The notes: generated from the sequence alone by a model not told the origin. A DNA stretch of 64,000 bases from Limnohabitans sp. Rim8 (GCF_945901735.1 NZ_CAMDLM010000008.1:1-64000), one strand, 5' to 3'. Numbered from the stretch's first letter, positions 48,609-57,855 are shown. A program made the numbers and translations.

Positions 48609-50092
48609 GCCGCGCGATGAATTCTCTGCATGACATGACCGTGGCCGAACTGGCCCAGGCCCTCAAAACCAAACAGGTGAGCGCCGTGGAAGTGGCCACC
48701 GGCTTTTTGGCCCGACTGGGTGGCAACCCGCACAACGCGTTTCTGGACATCGACAGCGAAGTGACGCTGGCCCAAGCGCAAGCCAGCGACGCTCGCCTGG
48801 CCGCTGGCACCGCAGGCCCACTCGAAGGCGTGCCTGTAGGCCACAAAGACGTGTTTGTAACCCGCGACTTCGCCACCACCGCGGGCTCCAAAATCCTGAC
48901 CGGCTACCGCTCGCCGTTTGACGCCACATTGGTGCAAAAGCTGGGTGCATCCGCACTGGGCGGCGCGGGCATGGTCACACTGGGCAAGCTCAACTGCGAC
49001 GAATTCGCCATGGGCTCGGCCAACGAAAACTCGGCTTTTGGCAAAGTGACCAACCCCTGGGACACGGCCCGCGTGCCCGGCGGCTCGTCGGGCGGCAGCG
49101 CCGCCGCTGTGGCGGCACGTCTGACACCCGCAGCAACTGGCACCGACACAGGCGGCTCGATCCGCCAGCCTGCCAGCTTTTGCGGTATCACCGGCATCAA
49201 GCCCACCTATGGCCGCGCCAGCCGCTACGGCATGATCGCCTACGCCTCCAGCCTCGACCAAGGCGGCCCCATGGCGCGCACGGCCAAAGACTGCGCGCTG
49301 TTGCTCAGCGCCATGTGCGGCCCAGATCTGGACCGCGACTCCACCTCGTTGGACGTGCCCGCCGAAGACTTCACCGCATCGCTGAACGGTTCAATCGAAG
49401 GCTTGCGCATTGGCGTGCCGAAAGAGTTTTTTGGCGAAGGCCTGCACGCCGATGTGCGCGCCGCGCTGGACGCTGCCCTTAGCGAATACGAAAAGCTCGG
49501 CGCCAAGCTGGTGCCCATCAGCTTGCCGCGCACCGAGTTGTCGATTCCGGTGTACTACATCATTGCCCCGGCCGAGGCCAGCTCCAACCTGAGCCGCTTT
49601 GACGGCGTGAAGTTCGGCCACCGCGCCAAGGACTACACCGACCTGGTGGACATGTACAAAAAGACCCGCGCCGAAGGCTTTGGCAACGAGGTCAAGCGCC
49701 GCATCATGACCGGCGCCTATGTGCTCTCGCATGGGTATTACGACGCCTACTACCTGCAAGCGCAAAAAATCCGCCGCATGATCGCCGACGACTTCCAGAA
49801 CGCATTCAAATCATGCGACGTGATCGCTGGCCCGGTGGCCCCATCGGTGGCCTGGAAGTTGGGCGAGAACGCGGGCGACCCGGTGGCCGACTATCTGGCC
49901 GACATCTTCACGCTGCCCGCCTCGCTGGCCGGTTTGCCCGGCATGAGCCTGCCCGCAGGCTTTGGCGCCCATGGCATGCCCGTGGGCATGCAGTTGATCG
50001 GCAACTACTTTCAAGAAGCCCAGTTGCTGAACGCTGCACACCGCTTACAACAAGCGACCGATTGGCACCTGCGCAAGCCGGAGGGCATCTGA
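48605..50092 (+). CDS. gatA: Asp-tRNA(Asn)/Glu-tRNA(Gln) amidotransferase subunit A
   Basis: This amidase-signature enzyme of about 495 residues releases ammonia from glutamine for the transamidation. It shows the Lys in [17 protein letters not shown], and [15 protein letters not shown] with the nucleophilic Ser. The start is either GTG at 48605 (4-bp overlap with gatC) or ATG at 48617. It is followed 1 bp later by gatB. Confidence 0.95.
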   Translation: MSRAMNSLHDMTVAELAQALKTKQVSAVEVATGFLARLGGNPHNAFLDIDSEVTLAQAQASDARLAAGTAGPLEGVPVGHKDVFVTRDFATTAGSKILTGYRSPFDATLVQKLGASALGGAGMVTLGKLNCDEFAMGSANENSAFGKVTNPWDTARVPGGSSGGSAAAVAARLTPAATGTDTGGSIRQPASFCGITGIKPTYGRASRYGMIAYASSLDQGGPMARTAKDCALLLSAMCGPDLDRDSTSLDVPAEDFTASLNGSIEGLRIGVPKEFFGEGLHADVRAALDAALSEYEKLGAKLVPISLPRTELSIPVYYIIAPAEASSNLSRFDGVKFGHRAKDYTDLVDMYKKTRAEGFGNEVKRRIMTGAYVLSHGYYDAYYLQAQKIRRMIADDFQNAFKSCDVIAGPVAPSVAWKLGENAGDPVADYLADIFTLPASLAGLPGMSLPAGFGAHGMPVGMQLIGNYFQEAQLLNAAHRLQQATDWHLRKPEGI

Positions 50093-50093
50093 C

Positions 50094-51614
50094 ATGAGCA
50101 AATTAGTCCAAGGCTACGAAGTCGTCATCGGCTTCGAGACACACGCCCAACTCTCTACGAAGAGCAAGATTTTCAGTCGCGCCTCGGTGGCTTTTGGTGC
50201 CGAGCCCAACACACAAGCCTGCGCGGTGGACATGGCCCTGCCCGGCACGCTGCCGGTGATGAACATCGGCGCTGTCGAACGCGCCATTGAGTTCGGCCTG
50301 GCCATCAACGCACACATCGCCGAGCGCAGCATTTTTGCGCGCAAAAACTACTTCTACCCCGACCTGCCCAAGGGCTACCAAATCAGCCAGTTCGAGATCC
50401 CGGTGGTGCAAGGCGGTGAGGTGTCGTTCTTTTTGGAAGAAGGCCAAGAGACCGTGCGCAAAACCGTGCGCCTGGAACGCGCCCACCTGGAAGAAGATGC
50501 GGGCAAATCGCTGCATGAAGACTTCATTGGTCAAAGCGGCATCGACCTCAACAGAGCTGGCACACCGCTCTTGGAAATCGTGACCCAACCCGACATGCGC
50601 AGCAGCGACGAAGCCGTGGCTTATGCCAAAGAGCTGCACAAGATCGTGACCTGGATCGGCATTTGTGACGGCAACATGCAAGAAGGCAGCTTCCGGTGCG
50701 ACGCCAACGTGTCGGTGCGCAAACCCGGTGGCGAGCTGGGCACCCGCCGCGAAATCAAGAACCTGAACAGCTTCAAGTTCATGCAGCAGGCGATTGACTA
50801 CGAAGTGCGCTGGCAGATTGACCAGATCGAAGACGGCCACGCGATCCAACAAGCCACCGTGCTGTTCGACCCCGACACGGGCGAGACCCGCGCCATGCGC
50901 ACCAAAGAAGACGCCGCCGACTACCGCTACTTTCCTGACCCGGACCTGCCCCCGCTGGTGATTGGCCGCGACTGGGTCGAGCGCGTTCGCAGCGAAATGG
51001 CCGAGCTGCCCCGCGTGATGGCCGAGCGCTTCGTCAAAGACTACGCGCTGCCCGAATACGACGCCACCCAACTGACGCAAAGCAAAGCGGTCGCCGCCTA
51101 CTTTGAAGCTGCAGCCAAAGCCTGCGGCCAGCCCAAACTGGCCAGCAACTGGATCATGGGCGAAGTCTCACGCCGCCTGAACGCCAGCGAAATGGCCATC
51201 GAGCAAGCGCCCGTGAGCCCGGCCCAACTGGCCGCCCTGATCGGCCGCATCAGCGACAACACCATCAGCAACAACGCGGCGCGCCAGGTGTTTGACCACT
51301 TATGGCAACCCAAGCTCGCAGAACTTGTAATTGGCGACACGTTGGAAGAGGTGACAGCAGGTGTTCTTGCGCTCAACGCGTTAAAACAAATCGATGCCAT
51401 CATCGAAGCCAAAGGCCTCAAGCAGATGAACGACACCGGCGAGCTGGAAAAGATCATCGACGACGTCTTGGCCGCCAACCCCAAGAACGTCGAAGAGTTC
51501 AAGGCAGGCAACACCAAAGCTCTGAACGGCTTGGTCGGCCCGATCATGAAGGCTAGCAAGGGCAAGGCCAATCCTGGGCAGGTGAATGCTTTGTTGATGA
51601 AGAAGTTGGGGTGA
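50094..51614 (+). CDS. gatB: Asp-tRNA(Asn)/Glu-tRNA(Gln) amidotransferase subunit B
   Basis: The 506-residue GatB has the catalytic cradle ([60 protein letters not shown]) and the C-terminal helical YqeY-like tail that binds tRNA. It phosphorylates the misacylated tRNA and accepts ammonia from GatA. It is the last gene of gatCAB. Confidence 0.96.
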   Translation: MSKLVQGYEVVIGFETHAQLSTKSKIFSRASVAFGAEPNTQACAVDMALPGTLPVMNIGAVERAIEFGLAINAHIAERSIFARKNYFYPDLPKGYQISQFEIPVVQGGEVSFFLEEGQETVRKTVRLERAHLEEDAGKSLHEDFIGQSGIDLNRAGTPLLEIVTQPDMRSSDEAVAYAKELHKIVTWIGICDGNMQEGSFRCDANVSVRKPGGELGTRREIKNLNSFKFMQQAIDYEVRWQIDQIEDGHAIQQATVLFDPDTGETRAMRTKEDAADYRYFPDPDLPPLVIGRDWVERVRSEMAELPRVMAERFVKDYALPEYDATQLTQSKAVAAYFEAAAKACGQPKLASNWIMGEVSRRLNASEMAIEQAPVSPAQLAALIGRISDNTISNNAARQVFDHLWQPKLAELVIGDTLEEVTAGVLALNALKQIDAIIEAKGLKQMNDTGELEKIIDDVLAANPKNVEEFKAGNTKALNGLVGPIMKASKGKANPGQVNALLMKKLG

Positions 51615-51688
51615 TTGAGGGAGTCTGCTCACGAATGCACTCGCAACCATGAATCTTTGAAGAAATCTTCGTCCGCAAATGGAAAAGA

Positions 51689-52882
51689 TCAAAGTTCTTC
51701 ACGCCCCACGGGACATCCAAAGTCCACCACACCATGTGCATTCTCACGGGTGATGCCAGCCAACAAATCCTCAAGCTTGTACCGCGTCCCTCGCCCCGCC
51801 CCAGTCTGTACCAACAACCCCATCTCACACAGTACGGTGAGTTCGCGGTAGGCCGTGGCGCGTGACACGCGGCACAGGTTGACGTATTTCTCGGTGCTGA
51901 TGCCGTTGACAAAACCATCAGGCCCTGAGTCATACAACTTGTTGATCGCCTTGGTTTGTGTGGGCGTGAGTTGTGGGTGTTGCTCGCGCAGCTCGTTACA
52001 GAGGCGCGTTTTGCGCAGGGCCGTTTGCATGTGTTCCCAGGTCGCGTCAAAGGCTTTGTGCACGCAGCCCACAAACCATTGCACCCAAGGCGTCACGTCC
52101 ATATTGGCTTGCCCAGTGGCCGCTTGCAGTTGCGCGTAATAGCCAGCCCTGTCGAGCCACATTTGTTGCGACAAGCTCCACAGGCGTTTGTCGGTTTTGA
52201 GGTCTTGCGCCAGCGCCATCTCGACCAGAGCCCGTCCCACTCGGCCATTGCCGTCTTCAAACGGGTGAATGGCCTCCAGCCACACATGCGCCAAAGCCGC
52301 ACGCACCAAGCCGTCGGTCTGGTTATGGCTGCTGTTGAACCAGTCAATGAGCCGTGACATCTGCGCCTGCATATCCGCCGAGTCGGGTGCTTGGTAATGC
52401 ACGATGTCGGACTTGCCCAAACGGGGCGTGACGATCTGCATGGGTTCGGCATGGTCGCGGTAGGCTCCCGTGCGGATTTTTTGAATACTGCTGCGCCCAT
52501 TGGGAAACAAGGCGGCTTGCCAGCCATGCAGGATGTCGTGCGTCAAAGGCTGATGGCTTTGTTCAATGGCCGCTTGCAGCAGATCCAGCGTGGCTTCAGT
52601 GCGCGCATCGCGCTCCATCAACTTGGCGTCCTGCAGGCCCAAGCGCCGAGCGGCTGAGGCCCGCACCGAGTTGATTTGCAGAATTTCGCCCTCGATCTGC
52701 GCGGTGGCGATGGCCTCATCGGCCCAGCCTTGCAGTTGCAAGTCGCCCAATTCCATCAATTGCAGATGGCTGGCCAAGCCCATGGCCCGCCCTTGCGCGT
52801 AGCGCGCAGCCGTCAGCGCTGGTTGCAGCGCGGCCAGATCGACCTGAAATTCAGGCCATTGCGGGGATTGCCAGAGCAACAT
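51689..52882 (-). CDS. Fic family AMPylator with C-terminal winged helix
   Basis: The 397-residue protein has the Fic core HPFEDGNGRVGR (residues 206-217). An N-terminal inhibitory motif T60-x3-E64-G65 places it among class II, self-inhibited Fic proteins. The N-terminal region is of the DUF4172 type. The C-terminus (about 320-380, VSRATAYRELTVLCEMGLL) is a winged helix. Fic enzymes transfer AMP to target proteins. A perfect palindrome lies directly upstream of the start, suggesting autoregulation through the C-terminal domain. Confidence 0.87.
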   Translation of the reverse strand: MLLWQSPQWPEFQVDLAALQPALTAARYAQGRAMGLASHLQLMELGDLQLQGWADEAIATAQIEGEILQINSVRASAARRLGLQDAKLMERDARTEATLDLLQAAIEQSHQPLTHDILHGWQAALFPNGRSSIQKIRTGAYRDHAEPMQIVTPRLGKSDIVHYQAPDSADMQAQMSRLIDWFNSSHNQTDGLVRAALAHVWLEAIHPFEDGNGRVGRALVEMALAQDLKTDKRLWSLSQQMWLDRAGYYAQLQAATGQANMDVTPWVQWFVGCVHKAFDATWEHMQTALRKTRLCNELREQHPQLTPTQTKAINKLYDSGPDGFVNGISTEKYVNLCRVSRATAYRELTVLCEMGLLVQTGAGRGTRYKLEDLLAGITRENAHGVVDFGCPVGREEL

Positions 52883-52899
52883 GAAGCGTATTTTATGGA

Positions 52900-52925
52900 T
52901 TTACGCTTCACTTGTGAAGCGTAAA
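52900..52925. promoter_or_regulatory. Palindromic operator upstream of fic
   Basis: TTTACGCTTCAC (52900-52911) and GTGAAGCGTAAA (52914-52925) form a perfect 12-bp inverted repeat with a 2-bp centre. A third half-site, ATGAAGCGTA (52873-52882 on the coding strand sense, 52881-52890 on the plus strand), overlaps the region of the fic start codon. Binding by the Fic C-terminal winged helix is inferred. Confidence 0.6.
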
Positions 52926-52948
52926 ATGCTTTTTTACGCCATCAAACC

Positions 52949-53218
52949 CTATCGGTAGACCTCACGCCGGTTACCGATGCGCAGCACACGCACCAGAATC
53001 TTCTGGTCCTGGATGTCACAGATGATGCGCCAGTCGCCCACGCGGTATTTCCAGTAACTGCCCAAGCGCTGACCCGATAGGGCCTCGCCGATGTCGCGTG
53101 GGTTGGACAAGCAGCTAACGCGTGTGCGCAGAAAACCCACTAACCGGATTTGGATGGGTTTGTCGAGCTTGCGCAGGTCCTTGAGAGCGTCCGGATCGAA
53201 TTCAATTTGCCAGGCCAA
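52949..53218 (-). CDS. RelE/ParE-type toxin
   Basis: The 89-residue toxin begins MAWQIEFDPDALKDLRKLDK (from a TTG at 53218) and ends with the family strand pattern YRVGDWRIICDIQDQKILVRVLRIGNRREVYR. The TTG start gives the usual MAWxIEF N-terminus; an ATG at 53233 is the alternative. It overlaps the antitoxin gene by 17 bp. RelE relatives cleave mRNA on ribosomes while ParE relatives poison gyrase; the conserved C-terminal RREVYR favours the RelE side. Confidence 0.85.
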   Translation of the reverse strand: MAWQIEFDPDALKDLRKLDKPIQIRLVGFLRTRVSCLSNPRDIGEALSGQRLGSYWKYRVGDWRIICDIQDQKILVRVLRIGNRREVYR

Positions 53219-53414
53219 GCTCGCGCTCCACATCTTCCAGCGAAATGGTTTTGCGGTTCTTGCGGGCGCGAGCCTCGGCCAGGAAGAAGTCTTCCAGGTC
53301 GTCGATGTGTTCAAGGATCGCTTCGCGCACCAGCGCGGTCTTGGTCAGCCCGGTCTCTTGAGCCAATTGGGCCAAGCGTACTTCGATGTTTTCGGGCAAG
53401 CGGATGGCTAGCAT
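53202..53414 (-). CDS. Ribbon-helix-helix antitoxin (RelB/DUF6290 type)
   Basis: The 70-residue antitoxin starts with a ribbon-helix-helix DNA-binding domain (MLAIRLPENIEVRLAQLAQETGLTKTALVREAI) followed by the toxin-neutralising helix (EDFFLAEARARKNR) and a short linker. It precedes and overlaps the toxin gene. A perfect palindrome 21 bp upstream is the likely operator. Confidence 0.87.
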   Translation of the reverse strand: MLAIRLPENIEVRLAQLAQETGLTKTALVREAILEHIDDLEDFFLAEARARKNRKTISLEDVERELGLAN

Positions 53415-53435
53415 GGTTTTTCCCTTTTAACTGTT

Positions 53436-53451
53436 GCTATACAAGTATAGC
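53436..53451. promoter_or_regulatory. Palindromic operator of the RelE-type module
   Basis: GCTATAC (53436-53442) and GTATAGC (53445-53451) form a perfect inverted repeat with centre AA, 21 bp upstream of the antitoxin start. It contains TATAC/GTATA suited to overlap a -10 element. Binding by the ribbon-helix-helix antitoxin is inferred. Confidence 0.55.
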
Positions 53452-53567
53452 CAGTCAAACCGTTTCCACCAAATCACCGAATCTTCAACAGTGCCTTGAT
53501 CTTGACGCGAACTTCCTGCAGCACTTCCTGAGACACCGCGCCCTTCTCGGCTTTTCTCACACGTCAG

Positions 53568-53576
53568 TTATCCACA
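53568..53576 (+). promoter_or_regulatory. Isolated consensus DnaA box
   Basis: TTATCCACA is an exact DnaA-box consensus, upstream of ccdA. It is a single site, with no cluster or AT-rich unwinding element near it, so it is not an origin. Confidence 0.4.
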
Positions 53577-53648
53577 GGTCTTCACCCGTGCGGCTGGAAA
53601 GCATGCGGGTTAAGATATGCGCACATTTCAATGCGCATGGAGATCGCT

Positions 53649-53915
53649 ATGCAACCCAGCCCCACCATCGCTCCTCGCGTGCGCACCAGCGCATCCGGTA
53701 AGCGAGCGATCAATCTGACCCTGAGCAGCGATGTGCTGGATGCCGCAAAGCAACTGGCCATCAACATTTCTCAGGTCTGCGACAGCCACCTGCGTGAAGT
53801 GGTGAGCCGCGTACAGGAGCGCAAATGGCGCGAGGATCATGCCGATTTCATTTCGGCGTACAACGCCACCATCGAGGCTGACGGCCTGCCACTGGATGAG
53901 TGGAAAAGTTTCTGA
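53649..53915 (+). CDS. ccdA: CcdA-type antitoxin
   Basis: The 88-residue protein has an N-terminal ribbon-helix-helix (KRAINLTLSSDVLDAAKQLAIN) and the CcdB-binding tail WREDHADFISAYNATIEADGLPLDEWKSF, characteristic of CcdA. The ATG at 53649 has GGAG 6 nt upstream and is preferred over in-frame ATGs at 53631 and 53637. Its stop overlaps the ccdB start (TGATG). Confidence 0.92.
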   Translation: MQPSPTIAPRVRTSASGKRAINLTLSSDVLDAAKQLAINISQVCDSHLREVVSRVQERKWREDHADFISAYNATIEADGLPLDEWKSF

Positions 53916-54232
53916 TGGCACGCTTTGACGTCTACGCCAACCCTGGTAGCCAAGCACGCACAGCCCCCTACCTGTTGGATGTGCAAAGCGACCTGCTCAA
54001 TGGCTTGGACAGCAGGATGGTGATTCCCTTGCGCAGCCTCGAGCACTTCCCCAAGGTGAAGTTGTCGACTCAACTGACACCCATTTTCACCATCGAAGGT
54101 GAAGAGTACCTGTTGGAAACACCCAAAATGGGCGCGGTCCCACTGCGGGTTCTAAAGTCGCCCGTGACCTCGCTCGCCCAAGCCCAAGACCAGATCACAG
54201 CAGCGATGGATTTTTTGTTCCAAGGCTACTGA
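53915..54232 (+). CDS. ccdB: CcdB-type gyrase-poisoning toxin
   Basis: The 105-residue toxin begins MARFDVYANPG and contains YLLDVQSDLL, TRVVIPL-like SRMVIPL, and a C-terminal AAMDFLFQGY, matching CcdB (E. coli ends with WGI; chromosomal forms end in FxGY). CcdB traps DNA gyrase on cleaved DNA. It is translationally coupled to ccdA. Confidence 0.92.
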   Translation: MARFDVYANPGSQARTAPYLLDVQSDLLNGLDSRMVIPLRSLEHFPKVKLSTQLTPIFTIEGEEYLLETPKMGAVPLRVLKSPVTSLAQAQDQITAAMDFLFQGY

Positions 54233-54297
54233 AAGCAGCCTATTGGGAAGCTGGTTTTCAAGGCGTTGTCCTGCGCTCATCGATCAGTGACCATGGA

Positions 54298-54316
54298 CCC
54301 CGGATCAAGTCCGGGG
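54298..54316. repeat. REP-like hairpin between ccdB and the FAH gene
   Basis: CCCCGGA (54298-54304) pairs with TCCGGGG (54310-54316) around TCAAG. The surrounding sequence (GGACCCCGGATCAAG then GGGGTGAC) resembles a dispersed repeat seen in many proteobacterial genomes (recollection, not searched). It may also terminate ccdB and the convergent gene. Confidence 0.45.
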
Positions 54317-54366
54317 TGACAAGCCGTCATCTGGGGTCATCGGCCAAGCCAACAAATCACCAAGAA

Positions 54367-55380
54367 TTAGGCCTGTTTCAGCGGCACGATGTCCTGCTCA
54401 ATCGCGCCAAACAAGCTCTCGCCGTTTGGGCCCTTCATCTCGATGCGGATGGTGTCGCCGAACTTCATGAATTCGGTGCTGGGCTGGCCGTCCAGAATGG
54501 TTTCGATGGCGCGTTTTTCGGCGATGCAGCTGTAGCCTTTGGGCCACTCGGGTTTGCCGTTCACTTCCACGCTCTTGTTGCTCACAGTGCCGCTGCCCAC
54601 GATGGAGCCTGCGCGCACGTTGCGGGTTTTGCAGATGTGGGCAATCAGCTGTCCAAAGTGGAAGGTCATCTCGGGGCCGGCTTCGCACATGCCGACTTTG
54701 CGACCGTTCCAGGTGGACTGCAGCGTCAGGTGCACGCGGCCGCCTTGCCAGGCGTCGCCCAGCTCGTCGGGCGTCACGGCCACGGGGCTGAAGGCGGTGG
54801 CAGGTTTGCTTTGCAAGAAGCCAAAACCTTTGCCCAGTTCGTTCGGGATCAGGTTGCGCAGGCTCACGTCGTTGGCCAGCATGAGCAGGCGCACACTCTC
54901 GATCGCATCGTCGGCGCTGGTTTGCATGGGCACATCGCCGGTGATGACGGCAATTTCGGCTTCAAAGTCGATGCCAAATGCTTCGCTGGCGCAGACCACC
55001 GGGTCGCAAGGGCCCAGAAGATCATCGCTGCCGCCTTGGTACATCAAGGGGTCGGTGTAAAAGCTGGCGGGCACTTCGGAGTTGCGCGCCGCACGTACCA
55101 GCTCCACATGGTTGATGTAGGCGGAGCCATCGGCCCACTGGTAGGCGCGGGGCAGCGGGGCCATGCATTGCGCCGGGTCAAACGGAAAAGCGTGGCGGGC
55201 TTTGCCCTGGTTGAGGGTGGTGTACAGGTCTTCGAGCTGGGGGGCCAAAAAGTTCCAGTCGTCCAGCACCTGCTGCAACTTGCTGGCGATGCCGGTCGCA
55301 TAATGAGCGGTGCTCAGGTCGCGCGAGACCACCACCAGTTGTCCATCGCGTGAGCCGTCTTTGTAGGTCGCCAATTTCAT
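54367..55380 (-). CDS. Fumarylacetoacetate hydrolase family enzyme
   Basis: The 337-residue FAH-family enzyme has the metal-site acidic residues in GIDFEAEIAVITGDV and the later GTVSNKS and GYSCIAEKRAIE segments. Its size and organisation resemble the bacterial fumarylacetoacetase-like hydrolases of aromatic amino acid catabolism, although other beta-diketone hydrolases are possible. It is divergent from an IclR regulator, with a palindrome between them. No hmgA is adjacent. Confidence 0.83.
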   Translation of the reverse strand: MKLATYKDGSRDGQLVVVSRDLSTAHYATGIASKLQQVLDDWNFLAPQLEDLYTTLNQGKARHAFPFDPAQCMAPLPRAYQWADGSAYINHVELVRAARNSEVPASFYTDPLMYQGGSDDLLGPCDPVVCASEAFGIDFEAEIAVITGDVPMQTSADDAIESVRLLMLANDVSLRNLIPNELGKGFGFLQSKPATAFSPVAVTPDELGDAWQGGRVHLTLQSTWNGRKVGMCEAGPEMTFHFGQLIAHICKTRNVRAGSIVGSGTVSNKSVEVNGKPEWPKGYSCIAEKRAIETILDGQPSTEFMKFGDTIRIEMKGPNGESLFGAIEQDIVPLKQA

Positions 55381-55452
55381 GATTTTTACCTGTTTGTTCC
55401 GTCATTCAAAGCCATGTTCACCAGGGCTGAATCACGCATTAAATTACGCATT

Positions 55453-55468
55453 GTTAAACTCGTTTAAC
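55453..55468. promoter_or_regulatory. Candidate IclR operator
   Basis: GTTAAAC (55453-55459) and GTTTAAC (55462-55468) form a perfect inverted repeat with a 2-bp centre, in the 113-bp gap between the divergent FAH and IclR genes. It lies 26 bp upstream of the IclR start, fitting autoregulation and control of the hydrolase gene. Confidence 0.5.
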
Positions 55469-55493
55469 TAAACGAAACCTGATTCTAGAGCAT

Positions 55494-56321
55494 ATGGCCA
55501 GTGAAAGCACCTTGGACACGGCCCCGGACGGGGACAAAGAACGCGCGGGCATTCAGTCGGTGGAGGTGGGTTTTGCCCTGCTGGATGTGCTGGCCCAAGC
55601 CCCTGGCCCGCTGATGCTGCGCGACCTGGCCAGTGCGGCGGGCATGAGTGCCGCCAAGGCCCACCGCTACTTGGTGAGCTTTCAGCGCCTGAACTTGGTG
55701 GTGCAGGATGCCAACACCCGTTACGAACTCGGTCCCGCCACTTTGCGACTGGGCCTGGCCACCTTGTCCCGGCTGGACGCCGTCAAGCTGGCGCGCGAGC
55801 GCTTGCCTACGTTGATGGACCAAACCGGCCACACCCTGGCCTTGGCCGTCTGGGGCAACCGGGGCCCGACCTTGGTGCACTGGCAAGAAACGCCACTGGC
55901 CATGCCTCTGAGCCTGCGTTTGGGCGATGTGATGCCCCTCTTGTCGTCGGCCACTGGCCGGTGTTTTGCAGCCTTCATTGGCCACGGCGGTGCAGCCGAC
56001 AAGGCCCGACCCATGATCGAAACCGAGCTGGCCCTGGCCCGCAAGCTGGGCCGCAGCGATTTGCCGTCCACCCCTGCACAGGTGAAAGCCATGCTGAGCG
56101 AGACCCGGGCTCAAAGTCTGGGCCGGGTGGTCAATGTCCTGCTGCCGGGCATTTCAGGCCTGTGTGCGCCCGTGTTCGATGCGGGCGGGCACCTGGCCTT
56201 GGGCGTGGTGTCGCTGGGGTCGTCGGCCACCTTCGACGCCAACTGGCAAGGCCCTGTGGCCCTGGCGCTGCGCGCATTTGCACAGCAGTTGTCGACCGAC
56301 CTGGGCTGGCGCGCCGCCTGA
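55494..56321 (+). CDS. IclR-family transcriptional regulator
   Basis: The 275-residue protein has an N-terminal winged helix (about 22-75, VGFALLDVLAQAPGPLMLRDLASAAGMSAAKAHRYL) and a C-terminal effector-binding GAF-like domain with LSSATGRCFAA and AVFD-type SGLCAPVFDAGG segments. It probably controls the divergent FAH-family gene, which is a typical arrangement for catabolic regulators. Confidence 0.88.
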   Translation: MASESTLDTAPDGDKERAGIQSVEVGFALLDVLAQAPGPLMLRDLASAAGMSAAKAHRYLVSFQRLNLVVQDANTRYELGPATLRLGLATLSRLDAVKLARERLPTLMDQTGHTLALAVWGNRGPTLVHWQETPLAMPLSLRLGDVMPLLSSATGRCFAAFIGHGGAADKARPMIETELALARKLGRSDLPSTPAQVKAMLSETRAQSLGRVVNVLLPGISGLCAPVFDAGGHLALGVVSLGSSATFDANWQGPVALALRAFAQQLSTDLGWRAA

Positions 56322-56394
56322 GTGCGGCACCCATTCGGATGGGCATTCACGGCCTCCCTCATGCCCACACCTTTGACCCAAGCCGAGTGAACCC

Positions 56395-57756
56395 ATGAAG
56401 CCGGTGCTGCTCACTCACCCCCAGCCGCTGCCCGAAGCCCAGCAGCCCGATCGGCCGAGCACACGCAGCTTGCTGCGCTGGGGAGCGCTGGTGTTGGCGC
56501 TGCACCTGGTTGTGCTGCTGAGCCTGGCGGGCACACTGGACTGGCCACTGAGCAGCCCGCAGACGCTGCGCACGGGCCCCATGCAGACCCGAACCATCCC
56601 CGCCCCAGCGGGTGCCACGGTGGCCACAGACCCCAGCCAAACCCCTGCAGCCCGCACGCGCGTGGCCTTGGTTGAAAAACCCAAACCTGCGCCCAAACCT
56701 GCGCCCACACCCAAGCCAGACGCACAGAAAACTGCAGCGGCCCCAAACACGACGCCAGCAGACAAGAACTCTCCACCCGCTGACCCACCCGTGCCAGAAC
56801 AGGCGGTGGATAAAGCGCTGAATAAAGACCTGGACAAAGTCGCCACCCTGGCCACCCCAGACCCCCTGCCAGCTCAGCAGCCTTTCACCGAGGCCGATAC
56901 AAACCCCAACGCGGACAAGGCGGCCCTTGCTGTGATCCCTGGCACGCAGACCCCGAACACCGCCAAGCCTGAGGCGCCTGAGCCCAGTCCAAGCCCCAAC
57001 CTGAGCGCCAGCCCAAGCGAATCCGACGCCAAGCCCGGCGCACCTCAGCCCGAGCGCATCGCCAACGCCACCATGGCCTTGCCCGAGCTGGCCTTGGGCT
57101 CGCTGCCCGCCCCGGCCTTGCTAAGCTACCGCCTCAGTGGCCAGGAAAAAGGCATCCATTACCAAGCCTCAGGCGAGCTGCGTTGGCAGCACAACGACAG
57201 TGCCTACGCCATGAGCTTGACGGTCAAAGCCTTTTTGCTGGGGTCAAGGCACTGGCGCAGCGTGGGCCAGATCAACGCCTCCGGCTTGGCCCCGACGCGC
57301 TTTTCTGACAGCTGGCGCAGCGAACGGGCGGCCCACTTTGATCGCCCGAACCAGCGCATCGTGTTCAGCAGCAACGCCCCCACTGTGGCCCTGCAGCCCG
57401 GCGCACAAGACCAGGTCAGCCTGTATGTGCAGTTGGCCGCCGCCATGGCCCATTCAGGTCAGCGGATGACACCCGGCACCCGCTTGCAGATCCAGACCGC
57501 CACCGTGCGCGACGCCTTGCCCTGGCTCTTGACGCTGGAAAAACTGGAGACACTGCAGGTGGACGGCCAAAGCCTGCAGGCGGTCAAATGGGTGTGTCAG
57601 CCACGCAACCGCTTTGATGCGCAAGTCGAGTTCTGGGTCTCGGCCGCACACGACTGGCTGCCCGCTCGCATCCGCATCACGCAAGTCAGCGGCAATTTCA
57701 TCGACCTGCAACTGACAGGACGCCAAGTCTTGGGCGCTTTGCCCCTCACGCCATAA
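56395..57756 (+). CDS. DUF3108 domain protein, membrane-anchored
   Basis: The 453-residue protein has one N-terminal transmembrane helix (about 29-46, WGALVLALHLVVLLSLAGTL), then a long Pro/Ala/Lys-rich spacer (about 60-225) like a TonB-type periplasm-spanning linker. A C-terminal DUF3108 domain follows from about 235 (SYRLSGQEKGIHYQASGELRW to the end). The function is unknown. It lies 73 bp after the IclR gene. Confidence 0.75.
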   Translation: MKPVLLTHPQPLPEAQQPDRPSTRSLLRWGALVLALHLVVLLSLAGTLDWPLSSPQTLRTGPMQTRTIPAPAGATVATDPSQTPAARTRVALVEKPKPAPKPAPTPKPDAQKTAAAPNTTPADKNSPPADPPVPEQAVDKALNKDLDKVATLATPDPLPAQQPFTEADTNPNADKAALAVIPGTQTPNTAKPEAPEPSPSPNLSASPSESDAKPGAPQPERIANATMALPELALGSLPAPALLSYRLSGQEKGIHYQASGELRWQHNDSAYAMSLTVKAFLLGSRHWRSVGQINASGLAPTRFSDSWRSERAAHFDRPNQRIVFSSNAPTVALQPGAQDQVSLYVQLAAAMAHSGQRMTPGTRLQIQTATVRDALPWLLTLEKLETLQVDGQSLQAVKWVCQPRNRFDAQVEFWVSAAHDWLPARIRITQVSGNFIDLQLTGRQVLGALPLTP

Positions 57757-57855
57757 CCCCACCCTTATGGCCCAGCGCGCACCAAAAACCCCACCCACTT
57801 GAAGTTGTTACATGTGCACCCACTTGCAAACCACAAGTTGAGGGAGAATGAACGC

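Noticed and set aside
53474-53562. A 28-codon minus-strand frame ending at 53474 with peptide-like content (KAEKGAVSQEVLQEVR)
   Set aside because: It may be the tail of a lost gene, but it is too short to assign and has a stop immediately upstream.
53568-53576. Perfect DnaA box as part of an origin
   Set aside because: A single box without neighbours or an AT-rich element; oriC is expected near dnaA, outside the left edge.
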